Positions 8,745-16,984 of a stretch of 25,413 nt of DNA are shown piece by piece. The stretch's first letter is position 1. The number at the start of each line of letters is the position of its first letter. The position numbers and the translations under genes were made by a program. Where the stretch lies: NCBI GenBank assembly GCA_910589685.1, contig CAJUTA010000022.1, forward strand, positions 1 through 25,413, in the 5' to 3' direction. Origin of the DNA: an uncultured Ureaplasma sp. (GTDB lineage: Bacteria > Bacillota_I > Bacilli_A > Mycoplasmatales > Mycoplasmoidaceae). Under the pieces are notes generated by a model. That model saw only the letters and a program-made list of their open reading frames with translations, had not been told where the DNA came from and did no database searches.

Positions 8745-9015
8745 TGTTCGAATGTGTATTTTGACACATAAACGTTATCATAAAAATGAATTAATTAGAC
8801 TATATATTTATGAAAATTACATTTGTTTAGACAAAGAAAATAAGAACACTGGTAAAGGTTTTTATATTTATCCGAGCAGCATAACTAATTTAAATATTGT
8901 TGTTAATAAGTTATCTAAAATATTTAATAAAAAACTAGAAATTAAAGACATTAATTTAATGCAAGATTATATTAATGAAAAACAAGGAGGTAAACATGAG
9001 CAAGAAAAAAAATAA
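8725..9015 (+). CDS. ylxR: YlxR family RNA-binding protein (RnpM/DUF448)
   Basis: This small basic protein of 96 aa overlaps the end of nusA by 20 bases and the start of infB by 20 bases. YlxR proteins lie between nusA and infB in many Firmicutes, and the Bacillus member has been linked to RNase P. Family features seen are RMCILT (usually R-x-C-x-x-x/T), KNELIRL, and GKGFYIY in place of the usual GRGAY. ATG 8725 is chosen over TTG 8719. The second conserved Cys found in some homologues is absent. Confidence 0.85.
   Translation: MKKKNFNVRMCILTHKRYHKNELIRLYIYENYICLDKENKNTGKGFYIYPSSITNLNIVVNKLSKIFNKKLEIKDINLMQDYINEKQGGKHEQEKK
8984..8990 (+). promoter_or_regulatory. Strong Shine-Dalgarno for infB
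   Basis: AAGGAGG ends five bases before ATG 8996 and fixes the infB start there rather than at the upstream in-frame TTG or ATG-like positions. It lies inside the last codons of ylxR and is the strongest ribosome binding site in the window. Confidence 0.85.
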
Positions 9016-10819
9016 TGAAACACGTCAAGGTATTGACTTATCGCAACAATTAAAATCTGTTGATATTGGTATCAAAGATGGAGTATTTATTTTTACTTCA
9101 CCTTTATCAGCAGAAGAACTAAGCAAAAAATTAAACAAAAATGTTTCAGATATTATTAAATTCTTCTTTTTAAAAGGTACAGCAATCAATTTAAATACAG
9201 TTTTAAACGAAGAACAAATTGGTGAAATTTGTTTAGAATATAACCTAGATTTTAAAATTGAAAAAGAAGTTAATGATGAAAATATTTTAGAAAATATTTT
9301 ATTTGATGATCAAGAAAAAGATTTAAAAAATAGACCTGCAATTGTTACAATCATGGGTCATGTTGACCATGGTAAAACAACATTATTAGATGCTATTAGA
9401 CAATCACATGTTGTAGATAGTGAATCTGGTGGTATTACTCAGCATATTGGTGCGTATCAAATTAAACATAATGATAACTACATAACTTTCATTGATACTC
9501 CTGGACACGAAATTTTTACAGAAATGCGTGCTCGTGGAGCAAATATTACTGACATTGTTATTCTAGTAGTTGCAGCTGATGATGGTTTAAAACCACAAAC
9601 TCAAGAAGCAATTGATCATGCAAAGGCTGCTGGTGTTGAACTTATTGTTTTTGTTAATAAAATGGATAAACAAGGGGCTAATTATGAAAAAGTAATGAGT
9701 CAGTTATCTGAACAAAATATTGTTTCTGAAGAATGAGGTGGAAATCATATTTTCATTAAAGGATCTGCATTGCAAAAAGAAGGTATTAATGAATTGTTAG
9801 ATTCAATTCAATTATTATCTGAAATAAAAAATTATCGTGCGAATCCTAATCGTTTTGCTTATGGGACAATTGTTGAATCTAATCTTGATAAAGGATATGG
9901 TCCATTAGCAACTATCATTGTCCAAAATGGTACACTTAAAAAATCTGACTATATTGTTGCTGGTCAAACATTTGGTAAAGTAAGAATGATGTTTGATAGT
10001 AATGGAAAAGAATTAACTGAAGCATTGCCATCTACTCCTGTAAAAATTGCTGGGTTGAATGATGTAGCAATTGCTGGTGATAAATTCTTAGTTTTAGAAA
10101 ATGAAAAACAAGCAAGAGAATTAGCTGAAAAAATTAAAAATAAAAATTCTAGACTTGAATGAAATAAAGAAAACCAAACTCTTCGTCAACAAATTGAAGA
10201 AGGCACAATAAAAGACTTAAAAATTATTTTAAAATCTGATGTGCATGGATCAATGGAAGCGATCAAATCAATGATTGACAAAATTAATATTGCAAAAGCT
10301 CATGCAAGCATTATTCGTTCCGCAATTGGAGCAATCACAGAAACTGATATTCGTTTAGCAAAAGCATCAAATGCAATTATTATTGGATTTAATATTTATC
10401 CTAACAAAATCATAAAAGATATTAGTGAACAAGAAAAAGTGAAAATATATACTTATGATATTGTGTATAAATTAAAAGAAGATGTTGAAAAAATGATGAA
10501 GGGTAAACTTGATCCTATCATTGTTGAAGAAGTAATTGGTGAAGCTGAAGTTCGGAAAACATGAAAACATAGTGATATTGGAACAATTTGTGGTTGTTTT
10601 GTAACTAGTGGAAAAATAAAACGTGGGGCAAAAGTTCGTGTTATTCGTGAAGGTGCGCTAATTTATAATAGCGAAATAAATAGTATGCAACATGGTAAAA
10701 ATCCTGTTAGTGAAATTAGTATGGGTAATGAATGTGGTCTTACTATTAAAAATTTCAATGATGTCAAAGAAAATGATATTCTAGAAGTATATTTGAATAT
10801 AGAAAAGACTCAAGAATAG
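8996..10819 (+). CDS. infB: Translation initiation factor IF-2
   Basis: IF-2 is the GTPase that brings initiator fMet-tRNA to the 30S subunit and promotes subunit joining. The 607-aa protein is short at its N-terminus, as in other mollicutes. A small N-terminal IF2 domain (SAEELSKKLN, DIIKFFFLKG) covers about residues 30-90. GTPase motifs are G1 GHVDHGKT (121-128), the switch I region with GGITQHIGAY, G3 DTPGHE (167-172), G4 NKMD (221-224) and G5 GSAL near 255. Domains II-IV follow, with VKIAGLNDVAIAGDKF, DVHGSMEAI and the C-terminal fMet-binding domain with CGLTIKNFND. UGA Trp codons occur at 9734, 10160 and 10561. Confidence 0.95.
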
Positions 10820-10822
10820 TTT

Positions 10823-11167
10823 ATGGCAAATAAGATTAAATTAGCTCGATATGAAGAAATAATTAAGCAAGTTATTAACAATGCATTAAATTACGAAATT
10901 AATAATAAAATAGCAAAAAATGCAACTGTTACAACGGTAACTTTAACAAATGATTTGTCATATGCAAAAGTATATATTGATTGTTTATATCGCGAAAACA
11001 TTGCTAAAATAATAGAAAATGTTAATAAATTAAAAGGTTTCTTAAGAACAAAAGTAAGTCATACATTAAATATTTATAAAACACCTGAATTAATTTTTCT
11101 TCCTGACGAAACAATTGATTATGTGAATAAAATTGATGAATTATTAAAGCAAATCAAGGAAAAATAA
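10823..11167 (+). CDS. rbfA: Ribosome-binding factor A
   Basis: RbfA binds the 30S subunit and helps late maturation of 16S rRNA, especially at low temperature. The 114-aa single KH-like domain has the family pattern R-EEIIKQVINNAL at the N-terminus, VTLTNDLSYAKVYID in the middle strand and PELIFLPDETIDYVNKIDELL at the end. ATG 10823 is three bases after the infB stop, which is the usual operon order. Confidence 0.92.
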   Translation: MANKIKLARYEEIIKQVINNALNYEINNKIAKNATVTTVTLTNDLSYAKVYIDCLYRENIAKIIENVNKLKGFLRTKVSHTLNIYKTPELIFLPDETIDYVNKIDELLKQIKEK

Positions 11168-11169
11168 AT

Positions 11170-11571
11170 ATGGAAAATAAAACTAAAACAAAAGTTATTG
11201 ATCAAATTGAATACAACTTAAGAGTTCCAGCTTTCTACAAAAAAACATGAAAAATTATTGCATATGTTTCATTGTTTGTTTTATTATTAGCTGCTGTTCC
11301 AATTATTGTAACAAAGGCACCAACAAACCAATCAATATTGAATGCATTAAGTCAAAATTATATATTAGCAGAAGCTGGACAAATTCTATCTTATATTTCA
11401 TTTGGCTTAATAGCTACTCCTTATGTCTTTCTAACTGCATGTTGGATAGTAGGAATTGATAACATAACAAAATCAAAATATTTCCATATATTTATTTGAG
11501 TTGTTTATTCATTATCATCATTATTGTCGATTATTGGAACAATTATTAGTTTTAGAGGATACATTATTTAG
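11170..11571 (+). CDS. Small membrane protein, unknown function
   Basis: This is a 133-aa protein with three hydrophobic segments at about residues 29-48, 70-96 and 104-126. The N-terminus is polar and basic (MENKTKTKVIDQIEYN), followed by VPAFYKKTWK. UGA gives Trp27 and a Trp in the third segment. It starts two bases after rbfA and is the last gene before the terminator at 11578, so it is transcribed with nusA-infB-rbfA. No family is recognised. Confidence 0.8.
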
Positions 11572-11577
11572 AAATTA

Positions 11578-11610
11578 AAAAAAGTTATCAAAATAAATGA
11601 TAACTTTTTT
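11578..11610. terminator. Bidirectional terminator between the nusA operon and the SRP RNA gene
   Basis: A perfect 13-bp stem (11578-11590 with 11598-11610) has a 7-nt loop and is flanked by A runs on the left and T runs on the right. On the plus strand it ends the nusA-rbfA operon. On the minus strand it ends the SRP RNA transcript, where it also yields a T run. Confidence 0.85.
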
Positions 11611-11628
11611 AAATTATTCTTAAGATGA

Positions 11629-11708
11629 GCCATTACACATAAAAAGATGATGCTTAGTGCTGCTATATTTCTATCCTGACACGGTTCGCCACTTAATATT
11701 GTAATGAC
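11629..11708 (-). ncRNA. ffs: Small SRP RNA (4.5S/scRNA)
   Basis: This RNA is the signal recognition particle component that binds Ffh. On the minus strand the conserved core reads GUGUCAGG, then AUA-GAAA-UAU, then AGCAGCAC, preceded by GGCGAACC and followed by UAAGC. This matches helix 8 of bacterial SRP RNA (canonical GUCAGG-UCC-GGAA-GGA-AGCAGC), with all three apical base pairs replaced by compensating ones and a GAAA tetraloop of the GNRA class. The ends pair: GUCAUUACA (11700-11708) with UGUAAUGGC (11629-11637), including one G-U. The length is about 80 nt, typical of the short mollicute form. Exact ends are uncertain by several bases. A minus-strand TAAAAT at 11715-11720 could be its -10. 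Confidence 0.88.
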
Positions 11709-11749
11709 ATTATTATTTTACAAAATTTAAATATTTTTATAAGTTAAAA

Positions 11750-11755
11750 TATACT
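11750..11755 (+). promoter_or_regulatory. Putative -10 element for the prs operon
   Basis: TATACT lies 16 bases before the prs ATG. There is no clear -35 and no Shine-Dalgarno before prs, so the transcript would have a very short leader. Support is only positional. Confidence 0.35.
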
Positions 11756-11770
11756 TATTGAAAAATAAAA

Positions 11771-12775
11771 ATGAAAAAAAATATTATTTTTGCTCTTTCT
11801 GCTGCTAAAGAGATTGCAAATGAAATTGAAAATAAATATGAAATTCCAATTTCACCAATTAAAATAATTCACTTTGCTGATGGTGAAATTTTGGTTAAAC
11901 CAATGATTACAGTTCGGGGAGAAGATGTAACAATAATTCAGTCAATTAATGATCCTGTTAATGAAAATTTAATGGAATTATTAATTGCTATTGATGCAAT
12001 TAAACGTTCTTCTGCTCATAATATTAATGTCATTATTCCATATATGGGGTATTCAAGACAAGACCGTAAATCTAATCCACATGAACCAATAACTTTTAAA
12101 TTAGTTGCAAATATGTTGCAAGTAGCTGGTGCAACAAGAATTGTAACTTTTGATATTCATTCAGAACAAACTCAAGGTTTTTTTGATATCCCTTTTGATT
12201 CATTACAAGCATCCTTGTTTTTATTGGATGAGTTCATTGCTAAAACAAAAATTAATAACTTTACAGTAGTATCTCCTGATTATGGTGGCATAAAAAGAGC
12301 AAAAGATATTAGCCAAAAATTTAACTTACCTTTAGCTATTATTGATAAAAGAAGACCAGCCCCAAATGAAGTAGAAGTAACTAATATTTTAGGTGATGTT
12401 AAAGACAAAAATTGTGTTATTTTTGATGACATGATTGATACAGGTGGAACAATGGTTGCTGCATCAAAATTACTAAAAGAAAAAGGTGCAAAAACTGTTA
12501 ATATTCTTGTCACACACGGATTATTTAATAAAAATGCTGAAGCCAATTTTAAAGAAGCATATGAAAATAATTTCATTAATAATGTATTTGTAACTAACAC
12601 AATTCATAAAGAAATGAATTTACCTAACTTACATATTGTAAGTGTTGCAAGACCAATTGCAAAAATTATTGATTTATTTACTGTTGGTCATGGTTCAATG
12701 AGTTGCATCATTAAAGATGGTGTACATGACATTATTGCTGAAATTAAAAAAATGTTAAATAATAATGCAAAATAA
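11771..12775 (+). CDS. prs: Ribose-phosphate pyrophosphokinase (PRPP synthetase)
   Basis: The enzyme transfers pyrophosphate from ATP to ribose-5-phosphate to make PRPP for nucleotide synthesis and salvage. The 334-aa protein has the class I features: HFADGEI, IIQSIN, a YMGYSRQDRK flexible-loop motif, FDIHSEQTQGFFDIP, DYGGIKRAK, DKRRPAPNEVEV and the PRPP-binding loop IFDDMIDTGGTM. It is somewhat longer than the common 310-320 residues. No Shine-Dalgarno is seen. The stop overlaps the rnmV start by 11 bases, so it heads a long overlapping unit. Confidence 0.95.
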   Translation: MKKNIIFALSAAKEIANEIENKYEIPISPIKIIHFADGEILVKPMITVRGEDVTIIQSINDPVNENLMELLIAIDAIKRSSAHNINVIIPYMGYSRQDRKSNPHEPITFKLVANMLQVAGATRIVTFDIHSEQTQGFFDIPFDSLQASLFLLDEFIAKTKINNFTVVSPDYGGIKRAKDISQKFNLPLAIIDKRRPAPNEVEVTNILGDVKDKNCVIFDDMIDTGGTMVAASKLLKEKGAKTVNILVTHGLFNKNAEANFKEAYENNFINNVFVTNTIHKEMNLPNLHIVSVARPIAKIIDLFTVGHGSMSCIIKDGVHDIIAEIKKMLNNNAK

Positions 12776-13307
12776 GCAAAAAATTCGCCAAACAATTGTC
12801 GTAGAAGGAAAAAGTGATTTAAATAAAATTAAATCTCTTTTTGATGTTAATGTAATTACTACAAATGGTTCTGATATAAATAAAGAAAAAATTAATTTAA
12901 TTAAAAAAATTAACGAAAATAATGGAGTTATTTTATTTCTTGATCCAGATTATGTTGGTGAAAAAATTAGAAAAGCTATTTCAAATGAATTAAAAAATGT
13001 TAAACATTGTTTTATTAAAAAAGATGATATGGTTATTGGGAGCAAAAAAATTGGAATTGCAGAAGCGACTGATAAATCAATTACCGAAGCATTAAATAAA
13101 GTAATTGAATTTGATCAATGCAAATCTAGCCTATCATTAAATGAATTTAATTCTTTGCAAATAGATAATAAAGAAAAAAGAATTAAAATATGTAATTCAT
13201 TAAATATTTCTTATTGCAATGGTAAACAACTTTTTAAACGTTTAAATATGATGGGTATAAAAAAACTTGAACTAGAAAATATTTTAATTAGCAATGAAAA
13301 CATTTAA
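12765..13307 (+). CDS. rnmV: Ribonuclease M5
   Basis: RNase M5 makes the final cuts in 5S rRNA precursors. The 180-aa protein has the TOPRIM signature: VVEGKSD near the N-terminus (Glu14, Asp18) and LDPDYVGEKIR around residues 64-75, which supply the acidic metal ligands. KKIGIAEA follows, matching the G-V-E-x-A region of the family. The C-terminal half (NGKQLFKRLNMMGI) is typical. It overlaps both prs (11 bases) and rsmI (14 bases). In many Firmicutes the next gene is ksgA; here another rRNA methyltransferase, rsmI, follows. Confidence 0.9.
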   Translation: MQNKQKIRQTIVVEGKSDLNKIKSLFDVNVITTNGSDINKEKINLIKKINENNGVILFLDPDYVGEKIRKAISNELKNVKHCFIKKDDMVIGSKKIGIAEATDKSITEALNKVIEFDQCKSSLSLNEFNSLQIDNKEKRIKICNSLNISYCNGKQLFKRLNMMGIKKLELENILISNENI

Positions 13308-14151
13308 TTCAAAATATAAAATTAATATCCTAGCTACTCCAATTGGAAATATTAGCGAAGTATCAACACGTTTCATTAATGGTATTAATGAATGTGATGT
13401 AATTTTATGTGAGGACACAAGAGTAACTAAAAAATTATTAACATTATTGGGGTTTGAAAAACAATTTAAATTAATTAAATTTGAATTACATAATGAGAAT
13501 AATATTATTGGTGATGTAATTGAAATGATTTTTGATGGAAAAAATATTGGATTAGTTAGTGATGCTGGTTATCCCACAATTAGTGATCCTGGTTATAAAC
13601 TAATTAATGAATGTATTAAAAATGAAATAGCAATAAACGTAATCAATGGACCAAGTAGTGTTCTCCATGCATTGGTTGGATCCGGGTTAATAAGCCAAGA
13701 TTTTATTTTTTTAGGTTTTATTGGCAAAACAAGAAATGAAAGAAAAAAAAGAATAATAAAGTATTCAAATATTGAAACAACATTTGTTATTTTTGAAAGT
13801 CCACATCGATTGAAAGAATGTTTAATAGATTTACAAGAAATTTTAAATCCTAGATCTAAAATTTGTATTGCAAGAGAACTAACAAAGATACATGAAGAAT
13901 TTATTTACTCAACTTTAGAAAAAATTAATCAAGAAGAAATAGAGCCTAAAGGTGAATATGTTATTGTTATAAAAAATATCTTAAATGAAAATAATAATTT
14001 AAATATTGAAAAAGAAATTATAAAATTAAAGAAATTAAATTATAAAACTAAGGATATTAGTAGAATAATCAGTCAGGAATTTAATATTGATCAACATGAA
14101 GTTTACAATCATGTAATTAAAATCAATAATAGGTCTAATAATAATGAATAA
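13294..14151 (+). CDS. rsmI: 16S rRNA 2'-O-methyltransferase RsmI
   Basis: RsmI uses S-adenosylmethionine to methylate the ribose of C1402 in 16S rRNA. The 285-aa protein has the tetrapyrrole-methylase-type fold with LATPIGNISEVSTR at the N-terminus, CEDTRVTKKLL, GLVSDAGYPTISDPG, INGPSSVLHALVGSG, FLGFIGKTRNER and FESPHRL, all diagnostic for RsmI. No UGA codon is needed. It overlaps rnmV and metG. Confidence 0.94.
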   Translation: MKTFNSKYKINILATPIGNISEVSTRFINGINECDVILCEDTRVTKKLLTLLGFEKQFKLIKFELHNENNIIGDVIEMIFDGKNIGLVSDAGYPTISDPGYKLINECIKNEIAINVINGPSSVLHALVGSGLISQDFIFLGFIGKTRNERKKRIIKYSNIETTFVIFESPHRLKECLIDLQEILNPRSKICIARELTKIHEEFIYSTLEKINQEEIEPKGEYVIVIKNILNENNNLNIEKEIIKLKKLNYKTKDISRIISQEFNIDQHEVYNHVIKINNRSNNNE

Positions 14152-15712
14152 AAAAGCATTTATTTCCACACCAATCTATTATGCTAGTGGTGATCCGCAT
14201 ATTGGACATGCATATACAACATTACTAGCAGATGTTTTAACACGTTATAAGAAAATGTTAGATTATGATGTTTTCTTTGTTACTGGAACTGATGAGTTTG
14301 GTCAAAAAATTGAAACTCTAGCTAAAAAGAATAATCTTAGTGAACAAGATTTTGTTAATCAAAATTGTAAAAAATTTGTTAATTTATTTAATAAATTAGG
14401 AATAGATTACAATGGTTTTAGTCGTACTACTAATCCAAATCACAAGCAAACTGTTCAAAAAGTTTTTAGTCAAATGATAAAAAATGGTGATATTTATTTA
14501 GACAATTGAAATGGTTATTATTGTGTAAATTGTGAAGAAAACTACACAAAAAGTCAAATCATTGAAAAAGATGGTGAAATGCTTTGTAATGTTGGTCATA
14601 AAATTATAGAAAAAAATGAAGAATCTTATTTCTTTAAAATGTCTAAATATAATGAATGAATTAATTCATTTTTTGATAAAAATCCAAATCTTATTTATCC
14701 ACAACATCGTATAAATGAATTAAAAAATAATTTTCTAAGTGATTTAACAGATTTATCGGTCTCAAGAACTACAATAAATTGAGGAATTCCAGTTATTGAA
14801 AATTCACAACACAAAATTTATGTTTGAGTTGATGCTTTATTTAATTATTTAACTATCTTGGGATACTTACAAGATAATGATACAAATTATAAGAATTTTT
14901 GACTTGATGATCAATGTGAAAAAATTCATATTATGTCAAAAGAAATCACAAGATTTCATTGTATTTATTGACCAATTTTTCTAAATTCACTAGGTTTAAA
15001 TTTACCTACAAAAATTTATGCTCATGGGTGAATTGTAACCAAAGAAGGTAAAATGTCTAAATCACTTGGAAATGTTATTGATCCATTCCAACTAATTGAA
15101 AATTATGGAAGAGATGCAGTAAGACATTTTTTTATTAAAGAAATCAATCCAGCTAGAGATGGTATTTTTAGTAATGATATCTTTATTGAAACTATCAATA
15201 CAGATTTAGCAAACAATATTGGTAATTTAGTTAATCGAACAATTGGAATGTTGAAAAAGTATTCAAATGGAATAATCCCTAAATATGATGGAATTGTAAA
15301 TTCAATAGATGATGAAATTGAAAATGAGATTACAAATTTAATTGGTAACTTAGAAAGCTATGTAAACAATTTTGAATTGTATTTGATTGTTGAAAAAATG
15401 ATTAGTCTGGTAAAAATTGCCAATAAATATATTGAAGAATACAAACCATGAGAGTTATTTAAAAATAATGAATATAATAAATTGAATTCATTATTAAATC
15501 ACTTATGTCAAATAATTAGATTAATTACAATTATTTTGTCACCAGTATTAATTGATGGGGTAAATGAAATTAAGAATCAAATGAATTTTTCAAACAATAT
15601 TTGTGTATTTGAAAAAAAATGAAATTTTCATTTAATTGATGATATTTGTGTAAATGATCAAAAACCAATTTATCAAAGATTTGAAATAAGCAATAACAAT
15701 GAAGCAGAATAA
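14144..15712 (+). CDS. metG: Methionyl-tRNA synthetase
   Basis: The enzyme charges tRNA-Met. The 522-aa protein has the class I signatures HIGH (19-22, in GDPHIGHAY) and KMSKS (303-307). A one-knuckle zinc site is visible as YCVNC, then LCNVGH. The anticodon-binding alpha-helical domain follows KMSKS, with the conserved KPWELFK (Trp from UGA). There is no C-terminal tRNA-binding EMAP-like domain, so this is the short form. The usual HxxGKDI/xRFH motif reads HIMSKEITRFH, with Gly and Asp replaced. It overlaps rsmI by 8 bases and pstS by 14 bases. Confidence 0.95.
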
Positions 15713-16982
15713 GTCTAAATCTTCTTATAGAAGGAAAATTATTTGAAAGATATCGTTATCTATAGTATCTTTTGGAGCAATTGCCGGGTTAATTATCGGT
15801 CTAGCTGTAGACTGAAGTTATCCTGATTGAATTTTTATTGCTGGATCTTCAACAATGCAGCCATTACTAGAAGAAATTTCTGCAATATACAAGAAATCAG
15901 AAATTTCTGCCAATAGTGGTGGTAGTACATTTGGAATAACAAGTGTTGTCTCAAATAAAAAAAATATTGGGATGCTATCAAAAGAGCCTGATGTTAGTGT
16001 TGCAGGGTTACCAGGTATTAATGGCCAACCAGGGCAATATAAAAAAGAATGAGATGAATTTGGAATAAAAACTATCACAATTGCAAAAGATGCAATAGGA
16101 ATAATTTATAAATCTAATGAACCTTTGGATATTAATAATAATAATATTCAAGATTTCTATAAAGTCTTTTGTGGTGATAGTAGTATAAATTTTAAAACAT
16201 TGATGCCTAATAGTTCTAATATTAAGGGGTTTATCCCATTTTCAAGATCTGGTGGGGGACATGAATCAGGAACTGCTGAAGCATTCCTTAAATATAATGG
16301 ATTTGTTAATGGATCAAAATTAGAATTAGAAAAAATAAAAATTAACGAGAAAGATGTTTGAACAATTCTTTCTAATGGGGATTATAATCTTGGGGTACAA
16401 CAAACAAATGAATCAAATTTAGAAACTTGAGAAGTTATTAAAAATTATGATGGAAATGAGATTCCAATTTCATACTTAAGCGCAGGATTCATTTTAAATA
16501 ATATTGATGAAATAACTAAAAATGGTTTTAAAGTTGCAACTTATAATGGTGGTAAATCATTAATAGATGAAAACAACAATATTAATTCTCAATATAGTTG
16601 ATATAGACCACTTAATTTGTTATTAAAAACAAGCAATATAAAAAACGAAAAATCGATATCTGATTTTATTGAATGATTAATTGGAAATTTACTTTTTAAA
16701 AATTCAAGTGTATCTAAATGTTTTGAAAATCTTGGATTTGAAAAATGTAATCCAAACACATTATTAACAATGTTTGAAAAAAGTGAAAACAATATCATTG
16801 AATATTTAGAGAAAAATAAAGATAAATATTCTAACTATGATGAATTTTTAGAAAATAATAAAAATACTATTAACATTGATGAATCATGAAAATATTTTTG
16901 GAAAGGTGATTATGCAATTTACCAAGCCCAAGAATTAGAAAGATCAATATCAAAAAATTATTATGGAGCAATTTTTAAATAG
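15699..16982 (+). CDS. pstS: Phosphate ABC transporter substrate-binding protein PstS
   Basis: PstS binds inorganic phosphate outside the cell and delivers it to PstCA. The 427-aa protein starts inside the end of metG. A basic N-terminus and one membrane segment (about residues 19-37) anchor it; no lipobox Cys is present. Binding-site motifs are AGSSTMQPL (about 48-56), NSGGSTFGITS and SRSGGGHESGTAEAF, which correspond to the GSST, SGGS and SR-x-GSGT phosphate-contacting loops of the family. It is longer than usual, with a Lys/Asn/Glu-rich C-terminal region. It is the first gene of the pst set. Confidence 0.9.
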
Positions 16983-16984
16983 TT

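Noticed and set aside
11670..11700. GGTTCGCC on the plus strand as a possible tRNA T-loop
   Set aside because: No acceptor or anticodon stems fit on the plus strand; the minus strand matches SRP RNA fully.
12280..12600. Minus-strand open frame of 106 codons opposite prs
   Set aside because: It lies wholly inside the strongly conserved prs gene on the other strand and has no family features.
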